Of a stretch of DNA of 61,341 nt, positions 48,980 to 57,181 are shown piece after piece. Each line of letters begins with the position of its first letter. Positions within the stretch are counted from its first letter, which is position 1. Origin of the DNA: Bacteroidales bacterium UBA1182 (GTDB taxonomy: Bacteria; Bacteroidota; Bacteroidia; Bacteroidales; Bacteroidaceae); NCBI GenBank assembly GCA_002310015.1, contig DBYQ01000018.1:24001-85341 (forward strand), in the 5' to 3' direction. Made by a program: the position numbers and the translations under genes. The notes beneath the pieces are model-generated. The model was not told where the DNA came from and made no database searches. It worked only from the letters and a program-made list of their open reading frames with translations.

Positions 48980-51733
48980 TTATTTGAGATTGGTGAGTGG
49001 AAGCGCGTAGCTGGCATTTGGTGCATCACAGCGGGCTATGTTGGCTATGGTCGGGGCAAGGACGCTGATAGAGATAGGCTCATGGTTCACCTCGGCGCGT
49101 ATTCCGTTGCCATAGAGTATCATGGGGAATGGTTTTGCTGTAGGTTTCCGGTAAAGTACAGTTTCGTTCTTTTCATCAGATATGCCCCATCCAGGAATGG
49201 CTTCAATGATTATGTCACCTGAGTATGTGGAGTTAAGTCCGTTACGTTTACGTACAGCCTCCATATCGGGAATGGTGGACATCAGGTCACGCATAAGCAG
49301 TACGCTCCTGATACCGCTTACCTGTACCAACAGATCAACGCTGCTCTCAAGTACCTCATGCAGGGTAAGCCCCTGGTCCTCAATGAAATTGTGGTCCAGA
49401 TATAAATGGTTGCGGTAGAATGTGCGGAGATAGTTCCCGCTGCCGTACTTGGCTGAGAGGTACAGGTTGAGCAAAGCGGCAGTACGCTCCATGCTTACCT
49501 GTCCGGTGGGGATTCTGGTTCCGCCCAGTTCCGGTACAGTACTTTCAACGTAACCGGTTGATGTCAGGAAGAAGAGCACATTGTCCAGCCCGATTTTAGC
49601 TGTTATGGCTTGTAACAGTTGTGATATGTTCTGGTCCAGACGTACATATATATCCTGCTGCTCAAGTGACCATACGGTATTGGGAGTATGTTTGAAATTG
49701 CCGGCATAATATGTCAGGGTCAACAGGTCAGGGGTATCGTCATTTCCCAGTTCCATCTCATCAATGGATGCCAGCGCCATTTCCGTAATGCGGTCATTGG
49801 CAAACGGGGTTGTACGCAGGTCCCATACGTCATTCTTCTTAAATGTATAGGAGAACGGACGGTATCTCTCGTTTTCCGATTTCTGTACATAAAAACCGGT
49901 CGCAAACACAGGGTTCCACTCCAGATTCTTCCATATCGGTTCATTGTGTGAATTAACCCATTCCGGCAGTGCTCCGTAATAATCGGACGAACTCCAACGG
50001 CCATCGTCAGAATTGATCCAGAGCACCACATCAGGATCATGTCCTGCAGCAAGTATTGCCGCATCCCTCTCAATGGCTATGGAACATACCTTGGAACGGC
50101 TGGCTGATCCCAGTTTTATCTCATCGGCCAGATTGGTGGCAAGCAGCCTTTTGGGTGAAGACATCTCTATGGTGTTGATACCTTTACAGTTACTGTCATC
50201 AACCGGAGATGACGGAAGCTGCGTATCGGGGTTCAACCATTGTTCAGCTACAATCCCATGCTGGAATGGAGATGCACCTGTATAGATGGAGGCTACGGCC
50301 GATGCCCTATCGGTGTTGTCGTAGTCAAAAGTGGCATCTGTGCGGTTGTAACCATCTATCCACAGGCGTTTCAGACCATCGGAACCGATAACAGGCAGCA
50401 TATTTTCAAAACACTCCTTGTCAAACTGGTCGATCACTATTCCTACCACAAGTTTGGGGGCTTTCTCCGGCTTGGCTTCAATTGCTGAAGGAAACAGAAG
50501 GGCTGCAATCATGAATGTAGGAATATGTCTGTTGAAAGCTGTATTATCCTGTATTATACTTAGTCTTGAAAAGAGCTGGTACAGACAATTGCACAACAAT
50601 CTAAGGTCAAATGCCCCTATTAAGAGAAGTATGGCGGGCTCAAATTTCTGTGGAATTGCGGGGGAAAGTATCAGGAAGGTAGTGCATATTATGAATTCAC
50701 ATAACATGAAAACAGATATCTTTCCCTTTTTTATCCTGTTGATGGAGAATGGCAGGAAGATAAGAGGCAACGGGTTGAGGCATATCACCAGCCAGTTGGA
50801 ATCAAGCGTAGGATGTTCAGAGAAAAAGAACATCAGCGCAACTATGATACCTGCTATTCCCTGAATACCGAATAAGATGACGTCAAACAGCCAAAAGGCC
50901 TTTTGCCTGTACCATCCTATGAGGGAGATAAGAAGTACAACCAGAAACAGTATAAACATCACCTGAATAGGAGTGAATAACGGTTTCCCGAAATCAACTC
51001 CATGACTTGGATTTACAAGATTGCCTGTATTCAGGACCAATGGCCTTTTATTGCCTGCGGTATCTGTTATTACGGCAGTCGATGCCAGTTTCATAAGGTG
51101 GGATGGAGCAAAGGCCTCCTGTCTGTAACCCGTAGGGAGATCTCCTTCCGCTCCGATTATCAGGTCAACGGCAAATTCACTCCACGGACGGATACTTGTA
51201 TGTTCGGTCAGTATGTCGCGGAATGTCAGAGGCGCATCAGGCGTATCATATGAAACCGTACCCGCAATGCACTCTTCGATTTTGTCAATGGCCATTGTGG
51301 CGCAGTTGTTGAACAGAAAATTGTACCTGTATTCCCTGTTCTCCGGGCGGCTGTTTTCAATGAGGAGAGAATACAGCCTTTTTGATTCATCCTGATTGAG
51401 ATTGAGCAGCTGTGCATATACTTCAGAGCCACGTTCGCTGTATTCACGCAGGAAAGAGGTGAGACGGGTAGCTCCAAGAATGTAGTCTGTCTTACCAAGA
51501 GTGAATTTCCATACGAAATGGGGAGTGTTGAAATCAAACAGCCCGTAATTGAATACCGCGTCAGTGCCGTTGGTCACATCCTCTATCCATATTGCGGTGT
51601 GCCCGTACAGCTCATAGATGGCTTTTCCGGGTTCACATGTGAGCAAATATGCGTTTATGCTGTCATTCTGTGCCTTAACTCCAGAAAACAGGAAAGCGGC
51701 GGCTGCCAGAATGGAGAACAGTTTCTTTCTCAT
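48980..51733 (-). CDS. Fusion: DUF4105 (Lnb-like lipoprotein N-acyltransferase) + degenerate alkaline-phosphatase-fold domain
   Basis: 917 residues. Signal peptide 1-21. DUF4105 follows, with His45 in YELYGHTAIW and Cys144 in FNNCATMAID; DUF4105 proteins of Bacteroides are reported lipoprotein N-acyltransferases (Lnb), and this His/Cys pair is the probable active site. About four membrane helices occupy 250-395. A hydrophobic stretch near 405-420 ending AIEA looks like the leftover signal peptide of a second protein. From about 424 (KLVVGIVIDQF) to the end is an alkaline-phosphatase/PafA-like fold (SIYTGASPFQHGIV), but the usual DxxxH, ADHG and HVP metal-ligand positions read AGNFKH, STGY and AKPFP, so catalysis is unlikely. 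Divergent from coaX with overlapping promoters. Confidence 0.78.
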   Translation of the reverse strand: MRKKLFSILAAAAFLFSGVKAQNDSINAYLLTCEPGKAIYELYGHTAIWIEDVTNGTDAVFNYGLFDFNTPHFVWKFTLGKTDYILGATRLTSFLREYSERGSEVYAQLLNLNQDESKRLYSLLIENSRPENREYRYNFLFNNCATMAIDKIEECIAGTVSYDTPDAPLTFRDILTEHTSIRPWSEFAVDLIIGAEGDLPTGYRQEAFAPSHLMKLASTAVITDTAGNKRPLVLNTGNLVNPSHGVDFGKPLFTPIQVMFILFLVVLLISLIGWYRQKAFWLFDVILFGIQGIAGIIVALMFFFSEHPTLDSNWLVICLNPLPLIFLPFSINRIKKGKISVFMLCEFIICTTFLILSPAIPQKFEPAILLLIGAFDLRLLCNCLYQLFSRLSIIQDNTAFNRHIPTFMIAALLFPSAIEAKPEKAPKLVVGIVIDQFDKECFENMLPVIGSDGLKRLWIDGYNRTDATFDYDNTDRASAVASIYTGASPFQHGIVAEQWLNPDTQLPSSPVDDSNCKGINTIEMSSPKRLLATNLADEIKLGSASRSKVCSIAIERDAAILAAGHDPDVVLWINSDDGRWSSSDYYGALPEWVNSHNEPIWKNLEWNPVFATGFYVQKSENERYRPFSYTFKKNDVWDLRTTPFANDRITEMALASIDEMELGNDDTPDLLTLTYYAGNFKHTPNTVWSLEQQDIYVRLDQNISQLLQAITAKIGLDNVLFFLTSTGYVESTVPELGGTRIPTGQVSMERTAALLNLYLSAKYGSGNYLRTFYRNHLYLDHNFIEDQGLTLHEVLESSVDLLVQVSGIRSVLLMRDLMSTIPDMEAVRKRNGLNSTYSGDIIIEAIPGWGISDEKNETVLYRKPTAKPFPMILYGNGIRAEVNHEPISISVLAPTIANIARCDAPNASYALPLTNLK

Positions 51734-51750
51734 TTCTATAATAATTTGTG

Positions 51751-51758
51751 CAAAAATA
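51751..51758 (-). promoter_or_regulatory. -7 promoter box TATTTTTG for the DUF4105 fusion gene
   Basis: Perfect TAnnTTTG on the minus strand, 17 bp before the ATG at 51733. It is only 14 bp from the opposing box for coaX at 51773-51780. Confidence 0.65.
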
Positions 51759-51772
51759 GTAATTTAAGTTAG

Positions 51773-51780
51773 TATTTTTG
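51773..51780 (+). promoter_or_regulatory. -7 promoter box TATTTTTG for coaX
   Basis: Perfect TAnnTTTG that ends 8 bp before the coaX ATG, predicting an mRNA leader of only a few bases. Confidence 0.65.
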
Positions 51781-51788
51781 CGCTCAGT

Positions 51789-52511
51789 ATGATACTACTG
51801 CTTGATTTTGGAAATACAAGGGTAAAGGTTGCCGTTAAGGATGGCGGTGATCTGCGTCAGATATATTGCGGTCCGGTGCTTCTGGAGCATCTTTCAAAAG
51901 TTGTAGAAGGGCTTGATATACATGGCGGAATGTGGTGCTCCGTTCATTCCTTGGATGCTTCAATAAAGGATTGGATGCTCTCTCTTGGTCTTTCTCCGCT
52001 TACGTCTTCAACACCTGTTCCCATAAAAAATGAATATTCATCTCCCTCATCATTGGGTATGGACCGCCTTGCCGCGGCGGTAGGCGCATGGTCCATGAAA
52101 CCTGGACATGACCTGCTTGTGATAGATGCCGGTACTGCCATAACGTATGATCTGGTATCGGCCTCCGGTGTTTACAAAGGTGGTAACATAGCTCCAGGCA
52201 AGGAATTAAGGTTCAGGTCTTTGCATGAACATACAGGGGCTCTGCCGCTGGTTGATAACGATGGAACAGTTCCGATGTTGGGAGATGACACAGAAACAGC
52301 CATTCGCAGCGGGGTGATGAACGGTATCAGGTATGAAATGGAGGGGTATATAGAACAATTGGGCTCCTTATTTCCTTCTCTTTTGGTTTTTTTAACCGGA
52401 GGTGATGCTGAATCCTTTGATATAAAAGCCAAAAGAAGTATTTTTGCACTTCCGGATTTGGTCCTTCGCGGATTGGACCGGATTGTTGAATACAATGAAA
52501 AAGGTTTTTAA
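51789..52511 (+). CDS. coaX: Type III pantothenate kinase
   Basis: 240 residues, the normal CoaX size. ASKHA fold: ILLLDFGNTRVKVAV at the start (phosphate-1 loop), GMDRLAAAVGAW, then VIDAGTAITYDLV (phosphate-2) and YKGGNIAPGKELRFRSLHEHTGALP. It phosphorylates pantothenate, the first step of coenzyme A synthesis. It has a near-leaderless promoter and overlaps the next gene by 17 bp. It heads a run of envelope-biogenesis genes. Confidence 0.93.
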   Translation: MILLLDFGNTRVKVAVKDGGDLRQIYCGPVLLEHLSKVVEGLDIHGGMWCSVHSLDASIKDWMLSLGLSPLTSSTPVPIKNEYSSPSSLGMDRLAAAVGAWSMKPGHDLLVIDAGTAITYDLVSASGVYKGGNIAPGKELRFRSLHEHTGALPLVDNDGTVPMLGDDTETAIRSGVMNGIRYEMEGYIEQLGSLFPSLLVFLTGGDAESFDIKAKRSIFALPDLVLRGLDRIVEYNEKGF

Positions 52512-53754
52512 AATCAGAATAGCTGCCTGGGCGCTGTTCATTTACTGCCTGATTCCACTTTACACCAATGCGCAGAGTGGCGTTAACTCTCCATATTCAA
52601 GATACGGAGTCGGCGTGTTGTCAGAACAATCTTCAGGTATAGCCAAGGCTATGGGCGGAATCGGTGCGGGTTTCCGTCAGGCCAATACCATCAACCTTAA
52701 GAATCCGGCTTCATATTCTACAGTAGATACGCTCACTTTCATTGCTGATTTGGGGATGGCGCTCCAGAACGGTAATTTCAGTGAGAATGATGTGAAGATA
52801 AATGCTCACAATGCGTATGTGAGCCATATAGCCATTCAGTACAGGATACTTCCCAAAGTTGGTATGACCTTAGGAGTGTTACCTTTTTCAAATGTGGGTT
52901 ACAGTTTTTCTTCAACTGAACCGATCCGCAGGGATGAAGACGGAGAGATAACCTCTACCAATACTTATTCCGGTAATGGCGGGTTGAGGCAGTTCTTGGG
53001 AGGATTTGGATGGCGTCCCACTGATTGGCTTTCTGCGGGTGTCAACATATCATATCTTACGGGAGATATAAACCATTATGTTTATAACCGTTATTCCAGT
53101 TCAGATGTCCAATCCAGAACCTTGATGTATTCAACAGATATGGCTGCTTTGAAACTGGATTTCGGTTTACAGGGAACAATCCGGTTTAATGATAACAGTC
53201 TTGTTTTGGGTGCCACTTTTGCCCCGGCCCAGAAATTGGAAAGTAATACTTACAAGACTGATATGCACTCTGTCAATGATACCACGGAGATTGCTGATGC
53301 ATTCTCACTTCCTGAACTTCTGTCTGCGGGATTTACATATAAGTGGAAAAACCGCATGATTGGGGCCGATGTTTCTTATCAGACATGGTCAAAGGCCAGT
53401 TTCTTTGGCGAAAAGACAGGTTGTGACAGGTTTTCTGCTTCTTTGGGATTCATGATCAGGCCGGATGAGTCCAGTAAGAACCTGTTTAAACGCTCATCAT
53501 ATCAGTTGGGCTTGAATTACTCGCAGCCATACTTTAAAATGGGTGACAACAAAGGTCCCATGCAATTAGGTGTCAGTGCAGGTTTTTCAGTTCCCATTAA
53601 TACTTCTTATAACAATATGTCTTTTCTCCATATATCAGGAGAATATGTCAGGGTGGAGCCTATGTCTAAAGGTATGATAACAGAAAACTATCTCAGGATC
53701 AATATAGGAGTGACGTTCATGGAACGTTGGTTCATGAAATTGATGGTGGATTGA
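52495..53754 (+). CDS. Outer-membrane beta-barrel protein, FadL/OmpP1-like
   Basis: 419 residues from the ATG at 52495, inside the coaX 3' end (17-bp overlap). The signal peptide ends YTNAQ. The mature N-terminus SPYSRYGVGVLSEQSSGIAKAMGGIG, seen in part as SRYGVGVLS, and the NTINLKNPASYSTVDTLTF region recall the plug-containing FadL/OmpP1 family (GGxG.A.., NPA motif). The rest is amphipathic strands. It probably transports hydrophobic compounds across the outer membrane or helps envelope assembly; the substrate is unknown. The NPASY motif supports the family, but the sequence is divergent. Confidence 0.72.
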   Translation: MKKVFKIRIAAWALFIYCLIPLYTNAQSGVNSPYSRYGVGVLSEQSSGIAKAMGGIGAGFRQANTINLKNPASYSTVDTLTFIADLGMALQNGNFSENDVKINAHNAYVSHIAIQYRILPKVGMTLGVLPFSNVGYSFSSTEPIRRDEDGEITSTNTYSGNGGLRQFLGGFGWRPTDWLSAGVNISYLTGDINHYVYNRYSSSDVQSRTLMYSTDMAALKLDFGLQGTIRFNDNSLVLGATFAPAQKLESNTYKTDMHSVNDTTEIADAFSLPELLSAGFTYKWKNRMIGADVSYQTWSKASFFGEKTGCDRFSASLGFMIRPDESSKNLFKRSSYQLGLNYSQPYFKMGDNKGPMQLGVSAGFSVPINTSYNNMSFLHISGEYVRVEPMSKGMITENYLRINIGVTFMERWFMKLMVD

Positions 53755-53811
53755 TTTAACCAAATATGTGTTTAATATATCTTATTAGTGAGAATTAAAG
53801 TTACGGATAAT

Positions 53812-55188
53812 ATGAAAAAGTTTGGAATGATTGCCCTTGCGCTTATAACAGCTACGGGCGTTTACGCACAGAAAGGCGTTGAAGACGGTTCTCGTTACGG
53901 TCATGGTCAGGACAGTATTGATACCTGGCGTAACATCAGTATGTATCAGGAGTATTATAAGACCAATGATTTCAAGGAGGCATATGAGCAAGGCTGGAAG
54001 GATGTGTTCCGTGATGCTCCCTTGGCATCGGTCAACACATATAACTATGGTGTCAAGATTCTCCGTAATCTATACAATGATGCCAGAAAGGAGAAAAATG
54101 ATTCTTTGATGGCCAAGTATTCAGAAGAGTTGTTCCAGGTGTACGAACAGCGTCTGAAATATCTTGATCAGCTCAATGAGATTGCCAAGAACAAGATGAC
54201 TGAGGCTGAGTTGACGGGTCAGTATGGACATGACTACACATCATACAATCCGAGGGTTTCTGTTTCAAGAGCATATGAACTGCTCAGAAAGGCTGTAGAT
54301 CTGGGTAAGGGAACTACACAGTATTATGTTCTTGAAGACCTGATGAGGGTTTCATCTCAGCGTTATACTAACAAGAAAGACAATGAAGAGTACCGTGAGG
54401 CTCTGATTCAGGATTATCTGGATTGTGCAGGTTATATTGATGAGTACATCGCTTTGCAGACAGATGAAAAGATTCTGGAGGCTGCCCGTAAGACAAAGGA
54501 GAATATTGACGGTCACTTTGTAAAGAGTGGTGCTGCTGACTGTGAGAGCCTGCAGAATATTTATGCTCCCAAGATTGAGAACAAGAAAGATGATCTGGAG
54601 TATCTGAACAAGGTGGTTAAGATAATGTCTATTTTCAAATGTGAGTCAAGTGATGCATATTTTGCTGCAGCTGAGTATGCTCATGGCCTTCAGCCTTCAG
54701 TTCAGACTGCCATCAGTTTGGGTAACCTCTATGTGAAGCAGCGTGAGGACCTTGACAAGGCTCTTGAGTACTACAATCAGGCTATTGAACTGGATGATGA
54801 CAAGATGAGTCTGGCTGATACCTACTACAAAATGGCAAACATTTACTTCTCAAATAAAAAGTACGACAGCAGCCGTTCATGCCTGCAGAAGTGCCTGGCC
54901 AACAATCCCAATAAGGGTGATGCTTACATCCAGATGGCAAACCTTTACGCTGTCAACTATGAGTGGACTAAGGATGATGCTTTGAACCGTTGCTCATATT
55001 ATGCAGTGATTGACAAACTGGAGCAGGCCAAGAGGGCTGATTCTTCTGTGGCTGAAAAGGCTAATGACCTGATTAGGAAGTACAAGGATCAGCTTCCGCA
55101 AGTGGATGCCTTGTTTATGTTAGGTTATAAGCCTGGTGACCAGGTTGAAATCAAAGGCTGGATAAACGAGACAGTCACTATCAAGTAA
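53812..55188 (+). CDS. Exported tetratricopeptide-repeat protein
   Basis: 458 residues from ATG 53812, giving the signal peptide MKKFGMIALALITATGVYAQ; an in-frame GTG at 53788 is rejected because it would place charged residues before the signal. The middle and C-terminal parts hold helical repeats, with clear TPR units near 290-390 (ALEYYNQAIELDDDKMSLAD, YYKMANIYFSNKKYDSSR, GDAYIQMANLYAVNYE). It is likely a periplasmic scaffold. The next gene starts immediately after its stop. Commonly found beside lptC in Bacteroidales; partner unknown. Confidence 0.8.
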   Translation: MKKFGMIALALITATGVYAQKGVEDGSRYGHGQDSIDTWRNISMYQEYYKTNDFKEAYEQGWKDVFRDAPLASVNTYNYGVKILRNLYNDARKEKNDSLMAKYSEELFQVYEQRLKYLDQLNEIAKNKMTEAELTGQYGHDYTSYNPRVSVSRAYELLRKAVDLGKGTTQYYVLEDLMRVSSQRYTNKKDNEEYREALIQDYLDCAGYIDEYIALQTDEKILEAARKTKENIDGHFVKSGAADCESLQNIYAPKIENKKDDLEYLNKVVKIMSIFKCESSDAYFAAAEYAHGLQPSVQTAISLGNLYVKQREDLDKALEYYNQAIELDDDKMSLADTYYKMANIYFSNKKYDSSRSCLQKCLANNPNKGDAYIQMANLYAVNYEWTKDDALNRCSYYAVIDKLEQAKRADSSVAEKANDLIRKYKDQLPQVDALFMLGYKPGDQVEIKGWINETVTIK

Positions 55189-55779
55189 ATGATAAATACC
55201 ACCGGTATTGCACCGATGAAATACAGAACGTACCTGACAACCGTAATCATTGCGGTTGTCATGTCGTTTTTCTGCCCCTCATGCGGAAAGAAGGACAGAC
55301 AGTTGGGTGCGGCAGTTACAAGTCGTGACTCAGCATCTGTAGTTACAACGCGTGGAGTGGATATGCTGATATCGGAGAATGGAATCATTCGATATCATGT
55401 GATAGCAGAGGAGTGGAAGATGTTTGACAAGATGAACCCTCCGTTTTATAGTATGGAACAGGGAGTCCTATTGGAGATTCTTGACTCAGTAATGCAAGTA
55501 GAGTCTATGCTTAAGGCTGATACGGCTTATTATATGACCAAAACAAAGATTTGGCACCTGATAAGCAATGTTCATGCTGAGAATGTTAAAAAAGAGGAGT
55601 TTGATACTCAGGAACTCTTTATAAATAACAATAGTGACAAGATGTATTCTGACAGCCTCATACATATCAAGCAGGAAAAGCAGGTACTGGTAGGACACGG
55701 CTTTGAGTCAAACAGGAATCTTACAAAATATACCATACGTAAAACGGAGGGCGTATTTCCTATAACAGAAAGCGAATGA
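55189..55779 (+). CDS. lptC: LPS export periplasmic protein LptC, lipoprotein form
   Basis: 196 residues. The N-terminal anchor carries a lipobox-like FFCPSC (Cys 32 if the first ATG is used; an ATG at 55216 is also possible). The LptC/OstA-like beta-jellyroll begins VTTRGVDMLISENGIIRYHV and continues through YSMEQGVLLEILD, TKTKIWHLISNVHAEN and FINNNSDKMYSDSLIHI, the repeated OstA-type pattern. It relays lipopolysaccharide from the inner-membrane LptBFG pump toward LptA/LptD. The gene abuts the TPR gene (TAA directly followed by ATG) and overlaps the next gene by 4 bp. Confidence 0.85.
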   Translation: MINTTGIAPMKYRTYLTTVIIAVVMSFFCPSCGKKDRQLGAAVTSRDSASVVTTRGVDMLISENGIIRYHVIAEEWKMFDKMNPPFYSMEQGVLLEILDSVMQVESMLKADTAYYMTKTKIWHLISNVHAENVKKEEFDTQELFINNNSDKMYSDSLIHIKQEKQVLVGHGFESNRNLTKYTIRKTEGVFPITESE

Positions 55780-57047
55780 GTCACACTTGGGTCATAATGC
55801 TGGTTGCGTTGTTTTTCTCAGCTCTTTTCTCAGGGTTGGAGATTGCGTTTGTATCAGCAGACAGACTAAGGTTTGAGATGGATGTGGAGCGGCATACATT
55901 CAGTTCCCGGCTACTTGCACGTTTCTTCCGTAATCCCAATATTTACATCTCCACTATGCTGGTGGGCAATAATATAGCACTTGTCCTCTACAGCACAATG
56001 ATGGCACACCTCATTGAGGCGTTGCTGGCAATGATTCCCGGCTTTTCTGTCACCAACGATTTTCTGCTTATTGTGATTGAAACACTTGTTTCAACTGCAA
56101 TTGTCATCGTAATAGGGGAGTTTGTACCCAAAACGTTGTTCCGTTCCAATCCTAACGGGAAGTTGAACATTCTGGCATTTCCTATTTACCTCATATACAT
56201 TATCCTTTATCCTATCTCTCTGTTTACTACCTGGCTTTCACGAATTATTCTCAGGATTATAGGTGTAAGGATTGACAGGGAAAATACTGTCAAGGCTTTT
56301 TCAAAGGTCGATTTGGATTATTTTGTTCAGTCTGGTCTGACGGGAACCAATGAAGACAGTCAACCGGATTCTGAGGTGCAGATTTTCCAGAATGTGCTGG
56401 ATTTCTCAAATGTTAAGACGCGTGACTGCATGGTTCCACGTAATGAGGTTTGTGCAATAGAGAAGGAGGTTTCATGGAACGCCTTGCGCGAGAGATTCAT
56501 TGAAACCGGTTATTCCAAGATACTGGTATATGAAGGAGATATGGACCATATCATAGGCTACATCCATTCATCGGAACTGTTCCGTCATAAGAATGATTGG
56601 CGTGAACATATCCAGACGGTTCCTTTCGTTCCTGAAACACTTGCTGCACAGAAACTTATGAAACAGCTCATGGCACGAAAGAAGAGTCTTGCCGTAGTGG
56701 TTGATGAGTTTGGCGGAACATCAGGAATAGTATCGCTTGAGGACATTATTGAGGAGATTCTGGGCGATATCCAGGATGAACATGATGTCACCAACCTGAT
56801 AGCCAAGAAGACTGATGACGGTTGGCTTCTGTCAGGACGTATGGAGATAAGCCATGTAAATGAGATGTTCGGTCTGGAGATTCCTGAATCAGATGAGTAT
56901 ATGACTGTGGGAGGTCTTATCCTGAGTAAGGCAAAGGGATTCCCAAAGGTGAATGAGAAGGTTTCGGTAGATGGTTACACATTCCGTGTCCTTAAAAAGG
57001 GAGAGACCAAAATTGAACTTGTTGAACTGACCCAGGAACCATCCTGA
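55776..57047 (+). CDS. CNNM/CorC (hemolysin C-like) membrane protein
   Basis: 423 residues. An N-terminal DUF21/CNNM domain has four helices (FFSALFSGLEIAFVS with the conserved SGxE, MLVGNNIALVLYST, VIGEFVPKTLFRSNP). A CBS pair spans about 205-330 (TRDCMVPRNEVCAI, VVDEFGGTSGIVSLEDIIEEI), and the CorC_HlyC domain is at the end (GWLLSGRMEISHVNEMFG, VGGLILSKAKGFPKVNEKV). The family is linked to Mg2+ or cation efflux, and related GldE acts in Flavobacteria. It overlaps lptC by 4 bp. Function is inferred from family only. Confidence 0.9.
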   Translation: MSHTWVIMLVALFFSALFSGLEIAFVSADRLRFEMDVERHTFSSRLLARFFRNPNIYISTMLVGNNIALVLYSTMMAHLIEALLAMIPGFSVTNDFLLIVIETLVSTAIVIVIGEFVPKTLFRSNPNGKLNILAFPIYLIYIILYPISLFTTWLSRIILRIIGVRIDRENTVKAFSKVDLDYFVQSGLTGTNEDSQPDSEVQIFQNVLDFSNVKTRDCMVPRNEVCAIEKEVSWNALRERFIETGYSKILVYEGDMDHIIGYIHSSELFRHKNDWREHIQTVPFVPETLAAQKLMKQLMARKKSLAVVVDEFGGTSGIVSLEDIIEEILGDIQDEHDVTNLIAKKTDDGWLLSGRMEISHVNEMFGLEIPESDEYMTVGGLILSKAKGFPKVNEKVSVDGYTFRVLKKGETKIELVELTQEPS

Positions 57048-57111
57048 ACAGGATTAGCGCATAAAATCTAATAAATAAGGTGAGTAATTGGCATTAAAGA
57101 ACATTTTTTAG

Positions 57112-57119
57112 TAATTTTG
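57112..57119 (+). promoter_or_regulatory. -7 promoter box TAATTTTG for the PpiD-like gene
   Basis: Perfect TAnnTTTG followed by a roughly 60-nt leader containing the hairpin ACACGC-ATAG-GCGTGT (57130-57145). The ATG is at 57182. Confidence 0.6.
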
Positions 57120-57181
57120 TGCGCTTTTTACACGCATAGGCGTGTATGCATAGGTAAAAACAAATAAAAACAATAATAAAA

